Of a stretch of DNA of 64,000 nucleotides, positions 53,399 through 64,000 are shown piece by piece. Within the stretch, counting starts at the first letter, position 1; every line of letters starts with the position of its first letter. The position numbers were made by a program, and so were the translations under genes. Below the pieces are notes generated by a model. That model was not told the origin of the DNA, searched no databases, and was given only the letters and a program-made list of their open reading frames with translations. The DNA is from Edaphochlamys debaryana (lineage: Eukaryota > Chlorophyta > Chlorophyceae > Chlamydomonadales). The stretch is from the NCBI GenBank assembly GCA_016858145.1, contig JAEHOE010000004.1, positions 1,302,001 to 1,366,000 on the forward strand, in the 5' to 3' direction.

Positions 53399-55655
53399 TC
53401 ATCCAGTGCGCCGCTGCTTCGGGGATCGGCCCAGGAGGTCCGCCATCAGCCCAGCCGCGAGCTTGGGGTTGCGGGCGCTCAGCTGCTCCAGGCTCTCCGG
53501 GGCCGTCGCCACGACCTCCTCGCCGTGCTCCGCACACCAGGCCTTGAGCTGGGAGAGCAGCGGGGCGAAGGAGCCGCCCAGCCCCTCGGCCCACAGCAGA
53601 CAGCCCACCACCGTCTCGGCCGACACGCCCGACAGCACCACCGCCTGGGCGTCCGAGCACAGCTCCGGGAGCAGCAGACGGTCCGCCAGCTCGGCCACGG
53701 CCGGGGCCAGGGCGGACGGGATGTCCACGGCGCCGGTGTAGAGCCAGCGCAGCACGAGCGCGAAGGCATCCGGGTCTGCGTCCGGTAGGCTCAGCTCCGC
53801 CGCGGCCCCGTCCGCGAAGCCGCCCTCCAGCCGCTGCCGGAAGTAGGGGCTGCGGGCGCCGAGGATGGCCCGGTGCACGGGGAAGCGGCGGTCGCCCACC
53901 ACGAGGGTGAGGTCCGCGGTGCCGTCCGGCTGCCGGTCCAGCAGCGCGCCCATGTCGGCGTGCAGCGAGCCGCAGGGCGGACGCACAGGCTCAGCGCTTG
54001 GTTTCACCAGGAGCGGAGGCTTGAGTCCCAAGTCGAGTACGACCACGGTCGTAGATTCGCTCTTGCAGAGGGCCAGATGCCCGTTGGGAAGAATGTACGG
54101 CGGATCAAGCTCGCCCTTGAGCTTGCTGGCCAGGGTCGTGACCGCACCCTCGAGCGTGATCCGCCGTACAGATGTCATTAGCTGCAATGCGCCAGGCACG
54201 TCGACGTACCGGGAATCAGCCAGGATGACGTTTCCGTCGCCGTCAATCTCGCACCCCTTGATGCCAGCGAACCGCGCCTCCTCGCCGCGCCATCCGCATC
54301 CCCCTTCTCGCCCTCCCACCCCGCCAGCAGCAGCGGAGCAGCGGCCGCGGGGCTGCCATCCGCATTGAGCGGCAGGCGGTAGAGGGCGGTGCGTGTGGCG
54401 ATGATGAGGGCGCCATCGGGCCCAGCCGAGGGGTGGTAGGCAAGGCCGGCAACGTAGCTTGGTGCCCGGAAGGGCAGCGTGGTCACCCGCGCGCGCTCAT
54501 CCGCTTCATCAGCGCTGGGGCTTCCGCTGGGGCTTCCGCTGGGGCTGGCCGCCTCCCCCGCCGCCACTGCCCGCCAGGACGCCGGAAGCTGCATGCGCGC
54601 GACTTGGTCTGCGTCAGCTCCGCCTCGGCAGTAGACGGCGCCTGCGGGTTAGTTTCGGCGTGTTGCGGAGCAGAGAGGGTCCGACTGTGAGGCTTCATGC
54701 CATTGACGCAGTCGCCCTGACCCCCCTCCTGCTCCTGCCTTCCCCCTCCAGACTTTGTCAGCCTAGCCGCATTTGGAACGCCACTCTATGACACTCTATG
54801 GACTCCGATATCTGGACCCACCTCTGCCGTCGGGGCTCGGGAAGCAGGGCAGCCTGAAGCGAGCATAGCCGCCCAGCCCCTCTCTGTGGTCCATTTGCAT
54901 GATATCCCCGGCCACGATTGAGAATGTGTCATTTGCAGCCAAGCGCGCAACCGCCCGGCCACAGTGGAGTCGGTGTGGGCGTCGTAGCGTGGGCCGCTGA
55001 ACTCCTGCAGCGGGGGGGGCGGGGTGGGGCAGTGGGGGCGCTCTTGCTGATCCACGCGTGTCCTACTCTGCTTGTGTCGAACCCGGAGTCCCACCCATAG
55101 TCCCTCCCCTACCGCCTGCGCCCCGCTCCCCTGGAGTCGAACGATGGACCCCCATGCCCCGTCCCTTGCTCATAGAGCCTCCCACGCGGGGGCCCCGCCA
55201 CGCGGGCGCAACGTGACGCAAAGGGCGCAGACCCACGTGGGCATGGCCATTTGCCCGACATGCTGACAGTTCTGAACCAGAGCTAGCTCATCCTATGTTG
55301 GTCATCCAGATTCCCGTGTCGAAACCGGAACACCCCTGGACAAGGCGAAACGGCCGGCCACATGTCGATCGACATGCTGTCGCAACTCGCTCGCACTCAC
55401 AATGATATCGTCATATGAATCTTCGCTTTGGCTGTCCTGCTGGCTCGGGGGTAGCCGTTCCCCGGTGTAGCGAACTTCTGCTCCCAAGCTCAGTCCGCTG
55501 TGCCCTCCAGCTGCTCCAGCTCCTTCCAGATTGAACACGCTGCCATCAAGAGTGAGCAAAAGCACATCGTGCTGTCCATTGCAGTTTGCGCGTGGCCTTG
55601 TGACCAGCCCCGTCGGCTGGAAAGGCACGGTAAGCTTATACCGTAAGACTGGCAT
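53399..55655 (-). pseudogene. BTB/NHL paralogue E, two frameshifts
   Basis: Exons at 55401-55655, 54822-55004 and 53399-54641 follow the family plan (FQPTGLVTRP in exon 1, LAANDTFSIVAG in exon 2, NHL repeats and full BTB/BACK in exon 3). Exon 2 is 183 nt where A and B have 196 and D has 193: a net loss of 13 nt near 54955-54966 that shifts frame between RYDAHTDS and AVARLAAND. In exon 3 one base is missing near 54289, between GDADG and GEEARF. Both breaks are confirmed by exon length modulo 3. From 54280 to the stop, about 290 codons including the BTB and BACK regions remain open and nearly identical to D. A triple SPSG repeat lies near 54525-54560. A short transcript giving a BTB-only protein is possible. 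Confidence 0.75.
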
Positions 55656-56460
55656 ATGGCTATGTGTGTTGATGTAACGCTGAATGCTCTTGTGGCGGGT
55701 ATCGGGTAACTATGGTGTGTGCTGGTGCAGTCGAATCCGTCAAACCGTACGAGATCCTGGGACCTCACAGCCACGGCCCCACAGGACCACTTCCGTCTCA
55801 TATTGCTTCGAACGTTGACGGGACCTGCTTTGTTTCACAAACATCCAGGGAAGTCACGGCCTCGTGGGCGGGAGGGCGGCCCCCAACCTGAACCACCAGC
55901 GCCGCCACACTGCCCCAACACCAGCTACACACGCCAGCGCGCACCGTTTGCTTTGCTTCGAGAATGCACGCGTGTCCTCCGTCGTCATGCAGTGTGCATG
56001 TAGCTTATGCTCCTCCGCGTGCGCCGTGCATGTACCGTATCTACGCCAATGTCGTATGCGACTGCAGCCTCCACACTATTGAACCTCAAAGAGCCATGCA
56101 CGATGCACCCGAGCCACCCCCCCGACCTTCCTTCATGCAATGCCGGCCCACGCCACGCCTTTTCGGCCAGTCCATTCCCCTTGGTATGCCCCGACTCAGG
56201 CCCTAACGAGCGTGCGGGTTGGGTCAACACCTGTCTGCCCTCTTGTCTGTCAGCCACCTGTGCCCCTGTACGTCGCCTTCCCGCGCCTACCCACTGCCTC
56301 AGCAACAGCTGTACCAGCACCAAACCCTCACCAAGCCCCCCCACTTTCCAATCCCCGTTCCACCTCACGTCCAGCAACTATTCCTTCCTATACTTCTGCC
56401 TCCGGCCTCAGCAACTCGGCCCCGCTGCCCCACACCTCCCTCTGCCCACCATCCTCCGCC
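55656..56460. other. intergenic region between BTB gene E and the TIR-like gene
   Basis: No exon is recognised. It carries the gene E promoter and the 3' UTR of the minus gene ending at 56461. Confidence 0.4.
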
Positions 56461-59400
56461 TTACAGCCCCGCGCCCGCCGCCGCCGCTTTGGCCGCCTCC
56501 AACGCCTGCTGCTTACGGCTGCGGTACAACCGCCCGAAGCCGCCCACCTCCAGGATCTGCTTTACAAATCCCTCAACCGCATCCGGGCGCAGGCCCGGCC
56601 AAGCCAGGCAGGGCCCATCGAAGAGCGGCCGCAGCTCGGCCGGCGCGGACGCACGTGCGGCCTTGATGTCCACGTGCATCTTGGACGCTGAATCCGGATC
56701 GTGGATCACGATCGTGGATTTGTTGAGGCGGAGGGCGGTCTGGGGGATCAAGTGGCGGGATGACTAAGGTAAAGGATGTGCGGGGAGGCCTTGGCCCTTG
56801 GGGGCATTGCGCCCGCGTGCCATCAAACCTCCATCGTGCGGCCACGTGGGAGCCCTGTCGTACCTGGATCTCGAATCTGGCGTAGACGGATGCGAAGGTG
56901 CCGGGGCTGAGGAAGAGCGTGAAGTGCTGGCTGTTGGAGACGCCCAGCTCTAGGGCCTCGCGGGAGAGCGCGGAGCTGCGGGGGTTGGGGTTGGAGTGGG
57001 GTGGAGTCAGACATCCGAGCGGGGACGTTGGCAGAGCACTGTTTCCGCTAGAGTGGGGTGGGATGTACAGCAAAGCGGAAGGCAGCACAGTGCAGGATGG
57101 CGGCGGGGATGGAGCGGCAGCAGCGGGAGGGCCGGGAGGAGGCGGTCGGCAAGGGACGCATGGGGCGGAGTCAAATGGAGGAGAGGCAGGCAGAGGCGCT
57201 GGTGGACCTCCCAACAAGCTTGTAGATCCAGCCCCTGCCGTACGTGCCGTACCGTACGCACCTGCGGTCGTCGTACCATACGCGCATGCGGCGGCCCTGC
57301 TCCGACAGCTCGGGCAGGGCGGCGGCCAGCGCCGCACATGCCTCAGCGGACTCGCCCTGAGGGGGGGAGCAAAGGGGCGTTTGTTGCTGAGCGGGATCGC
57401 GACGGCGAGCGAAGGGCACGCGCGGGCGAGTGCCTTGGCGTGCAGGGGCGGGGACGAATCCAAGCGGACCTGCCTCTGCAAGTGCCAATGCCGGCAGCCG
57501 GCGCACGTTGTGCGCTGCGACCCTCCCCCCCGCCCCACCTGCAGCCCCGACAGGTGGTAGTGCCCCCCCCCGTGCGTCCTCCTCCTCTCTTCCCCCCTCC
57601 TTGCCCCGGCGCATCCACCCCTCTATGCCCACCTGCAGCCCCGATACGCCGTAGTGCCCCCCCCCGTGCCTGCTCCTCTCCTATCCTCATCCTCCCCCCG
57701 GCACATCCACCCCTCTATCCCCCACCTGCAGCCCTGACAGGCAGTAGTGCCAGATGTGCGGCTGCGGGTTGAACAGCAGGTCGTCGCCGAAGCGGTTGCG
57801 CAGCGTGAAGGGGCCGCCGATGCCTGGGGGCGAGGGGTGGGGCGGAGTGGGTTGGGGGATGTAGGGCGTGAGGGGCCAGGTGGGCGAAGGGAAAATGGGG
57901 ATGATCTTTGACGAGTTAGAGTTTGCATGGCCCAGATGGTATGCAAAATGGGGAGAGATGCGCTTGGGGCTTGGGGCTGGTACTTTGCAAGCGTGTTGAA
58001 AGCGCGATGGGAGCAGGTGGTGCTTGCGTCCCGCCCCGCTCGCCGCTAGGGGGAATCCCCTCGCCACTGGAGGGGTCCAGCCCCCAGCCTCGCTCTTGCC
58101 AGCCCCGGTGCCCGCTGTGACGTGCTCACCGCCCACGCGCCCGCTCCAGCGCCCCTCCCGCTCGCGCACTGTGTTGTCCGCCCTCCGCCAGTCGAGTGAG
58201 AAACGGGCCTGGGGGGTGTGGGAGTAAAGGTGGGAGACCCGGGGTTAGGACCAACGCGGCGTGAGGGTATGGGGTTGGGAGGGCTCCGAGTTCGTGTGAT
58301 GGGTGCTGAACAGCTCAGGCCCCCCATGGCCCATGCCTGGATCCTCCGACTTCACGTTGGTCGGGGGCCCACCTTGTACGACGGCACGGATCCCGGGTTC
58401 TTGGATTCGAATTCCACCCACAGCTCCACCAGTTCCAGCTCGGGCTGGAACTTGGCCTCCACCTGCGAAGGGGCGGGCAGGCACAGGGGTAGGGCGTGAG
58501 TAAATGGAAGCCGCGGGTAGGTGGCTCGTCTTACGGGACACGGGAGTTCAGCCGTACCCTACGTCGAGTGCTTCGGCCTCTTTGGCGCCGGTCTGCTCAG
58601 TCCATCCTGACCCCGCCTACCCCTCCTCAGATTTGCCTCACCCCCCCTCTCAGCTGAGGCCGCCCTCCCTTTTGCCCCACCGGCCCCCTCACCTGGTACC
58701 AGCCCCACACGTTGCCGCCCCGCCCCGCCGTCCCCTCATAGTAGGCCCAGCGCCGGTCCCGGAGCACCGCCAGCCCGCCCAGCTCGTTCCTAGCTTCCCG
58801 CAGCTCCTCCGCGAATGAGTCATCGTCGGTTGGAAGCCGTACACAACGGCCGAAGCCCGCCGCCCGCATGAGCTGCTCCATGCAGGCGGATTGCTCGTAC
58901 CAGCGGCGGAAAAGGGGCACAACGTCCAGGGCCTGACAGGGGGGGAGGGACAGGTGGGATGAGTTAGGGGACGGAGATAAGGGAAGAGGGGGTCAGGCCA
59001 GCGTTGGATTTCAAACGGCAAAACTACGACCAGCTAGGAACGAGTTAGGATGTGCGATGTAAGTGAGCGTCGAGGAGCGTGCATTATACACCTTGGCGAT
59101 GTACGACGCCACAGCGCCCTGCGGCGCGGCACGCAGCACGGCCTCGAGATCCACGAAGGCGGGGCTCTTCGGATCGGGATCGTACAGGAAGATCACGGGC
59201 AGATCCAGCTCCGCCGCCTTCTCGAGGTCCTGCACGAACGCCGCGTCGGACCATGCATTGGGCGAGAGTACGGCAAGTACGGCAGCCGAGCAGTCCAGCG
59301 CAGCCGCCCGCTCCGCCGCTGGACGAGCAACGGCGGCGCCGCCACTGCCATGCACGCTGTCGTACAGCCGTACGCGGCAGCCGGGGGTAGACTGGTTTCG

Positions 59401-62400
59401 GAGGCCGGACGCGAGGAGGGAGGCCAGTCCGGAGGCGCCATCCGAGGGGGAGGCGAGATAGAAGTGGTGGAAGAAGGTCTGAGCCCTGTTAGGGGAAAGG
59501 GAACAAGGTGGACCAGGTGCCAGTTAGCATCAACAGTTGCTGTATCGAGTCGTCTTGGGTTCATTTAACCACTGCTCTAACCTTAATCCCTGCCTTCTGG
59601 ATTCTGGCCGGCCTGCCGCAGCACTCACTGCCTGTGTCCATGCGCCACCAAACCCACAGACGCTCCTCCCCCGCACCTCCATCCTTTCACCCCCCACCCC
59701 CCGCCCAGTCCCACGCGTCACAAAACACACACACGCTCCCTTTCCCGCCTCCCCTTTCCCCCCCGCCCCCTCACCTCAGCACCAGCGTGTCGTCCGCCTC
59801 AATCAGCTGGAACTCCCCGCCCAGCCCCTGCACGCTGCCCTCCCACCGCCCCCAGTACGACCCCTGCTTCGCCTCGCCGAGCTGTACGACACAGCCCTCC
59901 ACGTCAGCAAGGCCCTTGGGCGGCGCGGCGGCGGCCGCCGCCCCCGCCTCCTTGGCGGCGTACTCGAGGGCGGCGGAGCCGCCGGAGGCTGCCGCCGCCG
60001 CCGCGGCGGCGGCGATGGCGGAGGCGCCGGGGGCGGCGGAGGTGGAGGCGTAGATGGGGTAGGCGGAGCCGCCGCGGACGCTGCCGTCAGGGCCATCACA
60101 TGGGAAGCCCGAGACGGCGGCGAAGGCGGCGGCGGCGGCCGAGGCGGCGGCGGCGTTGTCCTCCGCCGCCGTCCACTTAAGGGAGATGCGGTGCCTGATT
60201 AGGACAGCGGTGCGCGGTGGGGGTGCAATGAGTGAGGGGTATGGCCGCATGCGGTGGTTGGGACGGGGCGCCCCAGAAAGCATGGAGCCTTGACCGCCGG
60301 ATCAGATCTGCGCCCACCTGTACGACGGCATGCTGTTGCTGATCTTGGGCTCGTACGACACGTCCATGTGGACCTGGGAGGCGGCAGCGTCGAAGACCAC
60401 CTCGGCCTGACAGGGCGGGGAGGGCAGATCAAGGCCGGAGACGTCAGCGAGTAAGCAGGTGCCCTGCAACTTTTGGCACACCCCTTCCTAGCCAATGCCC
60501 TGCCGCGGACCCACGCAACCCCTCCCCATCCCTTTTGCCCGCTTCCACCAGCCTTGCAGTCTCCACCCCCTCATCATCCCAGCCTTTCGCTGCCCGCTCG
60601 CCCCCCTCCTCCTACCCATCCCAGCCCCATCCCTCCCTCCCCTCCCCATCTCTCCCCATCCCTCCCTCCCCCTCATCCTCCTCCCCGTCACGCCCTCTCA
60701 CCTGGTACCAGCCCCGCAGCAGGGGCGGCGAGCAGGCGTGGTTGGCCCTGTGCCGCCGCAGCGCCACCCCCTCGTAGTAGAAGGCGGGGGGCGGGGGGGT
60801 GCCCGAGCCCGAGCCCGACGCGGGCGCGGGCGGGCGGTGGGGGCGCAGTGTGGAAAGGTCCACACGGTCGAGCTGGGGGGCGAGGTAGGCCTGGGGGTAG
60901 CAGGCACGGGTCAAAGTCATGGAGATGAGATGACATGTTGATTGCGGCAAGCCGGCGTCTCTTGCACATGCTGATATACCTTTTAGCCGTTGCGGCTAGC
61001 GTCGTCCCTTGGTGGCTTTCCTATGGGACTGTATATTGCAACCACCAGCCATCCGCCCCCCACCGCCGCCGCAGCAACCCACCTCGAGCACCCCCGCCTC
61101 CTCCGGCTTGGCCATGCGCGAGCCGCAGCCGCCCATCTGTACGACATGCCGTAGCGCCGCCGCCTCGGCGTACGGATGCAGGCGGTACGGCACTGGTGCC
61201 ACCTGGGGAGGCGGGTGGGAAAGGGGTGGTGGTGGTTGGCTGGCCTGAGGCTTCATTGTGACTCGGCAGCCAGGCAGGGGATGAGCCATATCGGGTCGGG
61301 GAAGGTGAGAGGCGTTACATCGCACCCGGGCTCATCTGCCCTAGCTGTACCGGTGGTTCATTGCCTGTTGGCGCCGCCTTTCGCTCCCTGCACCCAGGCT
61401 TCTTGTATAATTCCCGGTCCCCCTCCAGACAGCAGTCTGCGCGCCAGCGCTGCGCCCCCTAACCACCACGCAACCCTGCCGTACAGCCCTGTCGTACAGT
61501 CGTACAGCCTTGTGGCGCTCCCTCAGCTCTTTACCTCAGCCCATTCCCTATGCGCACGGCGCCCCCACTCCCGAGCCCCCCTTCCGCGGGCCGCCTTGCC
61601 TCGCCCTTGCTCACCTCCTCAAACAGGCGTGCCAGGTCCGGTGGTACCCCCGCCACGATCGCCGCTAAGTCGACCGCCACCCCCGGCGCCAACGCGAGCA
61701 GCTCCGGCGCCGGCATGGCACTGAGCCCGCGGCCGCCACCCGCCGCCGCCGCCGCCTCCCCGCCCGCCACCGCCGCCACCGCCGCCGCGCCCACCGCCGC
61801 CGCCGTCTCCGCATCGGCCGCCGGCACGTACATCAGCAATACGGGCCGCTTCGCCGCCAGCGCTTGCCGTAGTGCGGTTAAAACCTCGACGCTAGTCCAG
61901 ACGTTCGGGCTGAGCAGCACGAGCAGGTTCGCGGCGGCGGCAACGGTTGCCGCGACGCCGCCGTCTCCCAACGATAACGACAAACCGCCGCCGCCGATGA
62001 AGGCCATATCCATCATGGACTTCCCCTTGATAGACTTTCGCCCAACCGACGACGCGCCCGCAAGCCCCATCGGCCGTCGGGGGCCCCGCGGGGACGGTGG
62101 CGCCTTGGGCGTTCCGCACGGTGTCAGGTGACCACTGGGGGTTACGGAGAGCTTGCCGAGTGGCCCGTGGGTCCCTGACGGGGTCCGTCCGGCCATTTCC
62201 ATGTCTATGGACACGATGGCGGCGGCCGTGGCGGCGGCGGCGGCCGACGAGAACGCCGTCGGCGTCGGCGCGCCACCGCCGCTGCCGCCGCCGCCGCTTC
62301 CGTTCCTGCTTCCGCTTCCGCCGGCGCCAGGCGCCGACGCGGGGGATGGCGACGCCCCGCGGCCGGCGTTTGGGGGCGGCGTGGGGGGTGGCGTGGGCAG

Positions 62401-63962
62401 GGGTGGGGGGGAGCAGGCATCCCAGACGCGCAGGGCGCGGCCGGGGCGGGCGGCGCCGGCCCATTGGGTCAGCAGGCGGTCCCGCAGGGCTGAGGCCTCG
62501 TCTGGCCGGTACGCCAGCGCAAAGTGGAACAGCGTCGGTTGGGGCAGCAGATCAACCGTCATAACGGTCGTGACCGTTGGGGCGTTGGGGTTGGCCGAGC
62601 TTGACCACTGCAGGCGGAGCGCGCCTCGCCCGCCGTCCCGCACGCTGCCCCGCCACTGGCCTGAGGGGGTCGGGTTTGTGTTGGGAGGGCTGTGTGGGAC
62701 TTGAGTTCATGGTGGCTCTGAACAGTTAGCGACGGGTTGAGGAGGCGGCGGCTTACCGATAGAACCGGTCTCCACAGCGCCAAGGACTCAAGCGGGCGGT
62801 CTCCATCCCCGCCCTCGCTCAGCCCCCGCAAGCCCCACTCCGCGCACCACGGCACATTCGCTTCCCCGCCTCAGCCTCGGTTGCCCTAGCCCCGCACCAG
62901 TCCAGGCCCAGGCCCACCCACCAGCTGCCACGTACATCCCCCCCGCAGGCAGCGGCGCCGGCGGGGGCGTGGATGGCGGCGCGACGTTGGGCGGGGGCTT
63001 AGGCGGCGCGCATTCGGGCCCGCATCGCACACAGCAACCCGCCTCCAGACCTGGCGGGAGTCCGATGGGCAAGCCCTGCGTGGAAGCGTGCCCGGTGGAG
63101 GCCTGGAAGGAGAGCCGAGGCCGCGGTGTGGGCGGCGCCAGCCCGTCCGGCCCGTCCTCCAGAGGCTCTAGGTAGTGCACCCGGCACTCGATTACGGAGG
63201 CCGAGGTGGGGGGCGGGGCACGGCGTGACGGGGCCACGCCCGGCGTGGGCGTGGGCGCGGACGGGAGGTCCCAGGCCAACACGATTTGGAGGTACGCCAG
63301 CGGCCAGGGCGTGGCAGTGCCGCCGTCGACCTCCTCCTCGTCCAGCTGCGTCTCCATGACGGTGCCTTCGTAGTAGCTGTAGCGCCGCGGGGGGCCCGCG
63401 GGAACGGGCGGGGGCGCCGGGGGCGCGGGGGCTAAGGATGTCGGGGTGCGAGGCCTGAGGGAATCGTACGCCACACAGTGATCAGTGATACACGCGACGG
63501 ACACGGACGCGGGTGGCGGAGGAGTGAGGCGGGCGGCCTGTGCAGTCCAGGCACTCACCGGGGGTCTGGTCGAGGTGCTGGGGATGCAGATGGCGAAGCG
63601 GCACGGACGGATCCCTCCTTGGCACCAGCCGCGGGTTCACCAGGGCTAACTAATGGTGGACCGGGCCCTGGGGACGGCAACCCGGGCTCGGGGCCGTTTG
63701 GCTCCAGCGCCGCGCCATGTGGGGACTGTTCTGCTCCCGCCGACTCCGCCGATGCCGGAGCTGCAGGCAGGTCATCGACTTGATGCCTCTTAGGGCTTGA
63801 CAGGCTGCTGGCTTCGTCGCTAGAGTTGCATTCACGCTCATCTTCCTGTGCAGGCAACTTGGCTGATGGAGTCGTTACTTCGGTTGTTGAACCTCGCTGA
63901 GCTGTCTCCGATGGAGAAGGGATAGCTACGTTGCTCGCGGCTACACTGGAGCCACAGCCCAT
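56461..63962 (-). CDS. acylated protein with three accessory + TIR-like units
   Basis: Fifteen exons (63559-63962, 62922-63454, 61615-62660, 61083-61202, 60702-60890, 60318-60406, 59775-60194, 59092-59485, 58693-58932, 58373-58462, 58130-58208, 57726-57823, 57262-57356, 56864-56975, 56461-56739) join in phase to 1,395 residues. It starts MGCGSSVA, a myristoylation motif with an adjacent Cys for palmitoylation, then a disordered Ser/Pro tail. Three units follow. Each has a YYEG motif, a strand-rich part with W-x-G-x-V, and an alpha/beta domain resembling TIR: FHFALAYRPD...RVWDA...LLVLLSPNVW (about 340-660), FFHHFYLASPSD...RLYDS...LAVLSPNAW (935-1065), and IWHYCLSGLQ...RVWYDD...FTLFLSPGTF with IVIHDPD (1220-1340). 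Exons 6 and 10 are both 30 codons, ending PSYR/PSYK. TIR domains signal or cleave NAD; either role is inferred. Confidence 0.75.
57536..57830 (-). repeat. tandem echoes of exon 12 end and donor, TIR-like gene
   Basis: The exon 12 end (GGCACTACTGCCTGTCAGGG, CTGCAG|GTGGGG) and about 60 bp of intron (AGAGGGGTGGATG...CCGGGG) recur twice in the following intron. The decoy donors lie near 57634 and 57539, so three donor-like sites sit about 93 bp apart. Confidence 0.8.
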
Positions 63963-64000
63963 TTTTGGCAGCTCTGTGTGCTCTCTAGCATCGAGACCTG

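Noticed and set aside
1..64000. CRISPR arrays, rRNA genes, bacterial operons
   Set aside because: No regularly spaced identical repeats, no rRNA-like segments, and the gene structure is clearly eukaryotic.

Overview
The window looks like nuclear DNA of a chlorophyte green alga, most likely a volvocine (Chlamydomonas relative). It is very GC-rich. Its genes are cut into many short exons by GC-rich GT-AG introns, with donors such as GTGAG, GTGCG and GTACGG. The gene content fits: a nuclear copy of the plastid translation factor IF-1, two truncated hemoglobins, and Ala/Gly-rich inserts inside conserved domains. I assembled each gene from exons whose boundaries and phases agree. Every intact model closes in frame. 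No expression data were available, so all splice sites are predictions.

Layout. 1-258 (-): 5' part of an unidentified gene. 712-5971 (+): a 12-exon fusion of a periplasmic-binding-like (TroA/BtuF) domain, a DUF5522 domain and a degenerate Dph6/PP-loop-like domain. 7373-8018 (-): a small membrane protein. 9211-14694 (-): two BTB/NHL paralogues, A intact and B frameshifted. 15546-19518 (-): ribosome assembly factor RPF1. 19841-20285: a truncated copy of the start of the next gene. 22716-26861 (+) and 29689-32464 (+): two truncated hemoglobin genes, the second ending in a CaaX box. 34492-35478 (+): plastid IF-1. 37247-40363 (+): a UCP-type mitochondrial carrier. 42191-44682 (-): BTB/NHL paralogue C. 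45102-48731 (-): a membrane-anchored glycerophosphodiester phosphodiesterase-like protein. 49857-51956 (-) and 53399-55655 (-): BTB/NHL paralogues D (intact) and E (pseudogene). 56461-63962 (-): a 15-exon gene for a 1,395-residue protein with an N-terminal acylation motif and three copies of an accessory-plus-TIR-like unit.

Three themes stand out. First, a BTB/NHL family of five copies, all on the minus strand, is interleaved with unrelated housekeeping genes; its BTB segment is almost identical in DNA while the first exons have diverged, and two copies are broken. Second, in at least six genes the edge of an exon together with its splice site is repeated in the flanking intron or flank, leaving decaying decoy acceptors and donors. 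Third, two multi-domain proteins look new: the triple TIR-like acylated protein and the TroA-DUF5522-PP-loop fusion.

The genes do not form an operon. What connects them is local duplication at several scales: whole genes, a 445-bp segment, and single exon edges.
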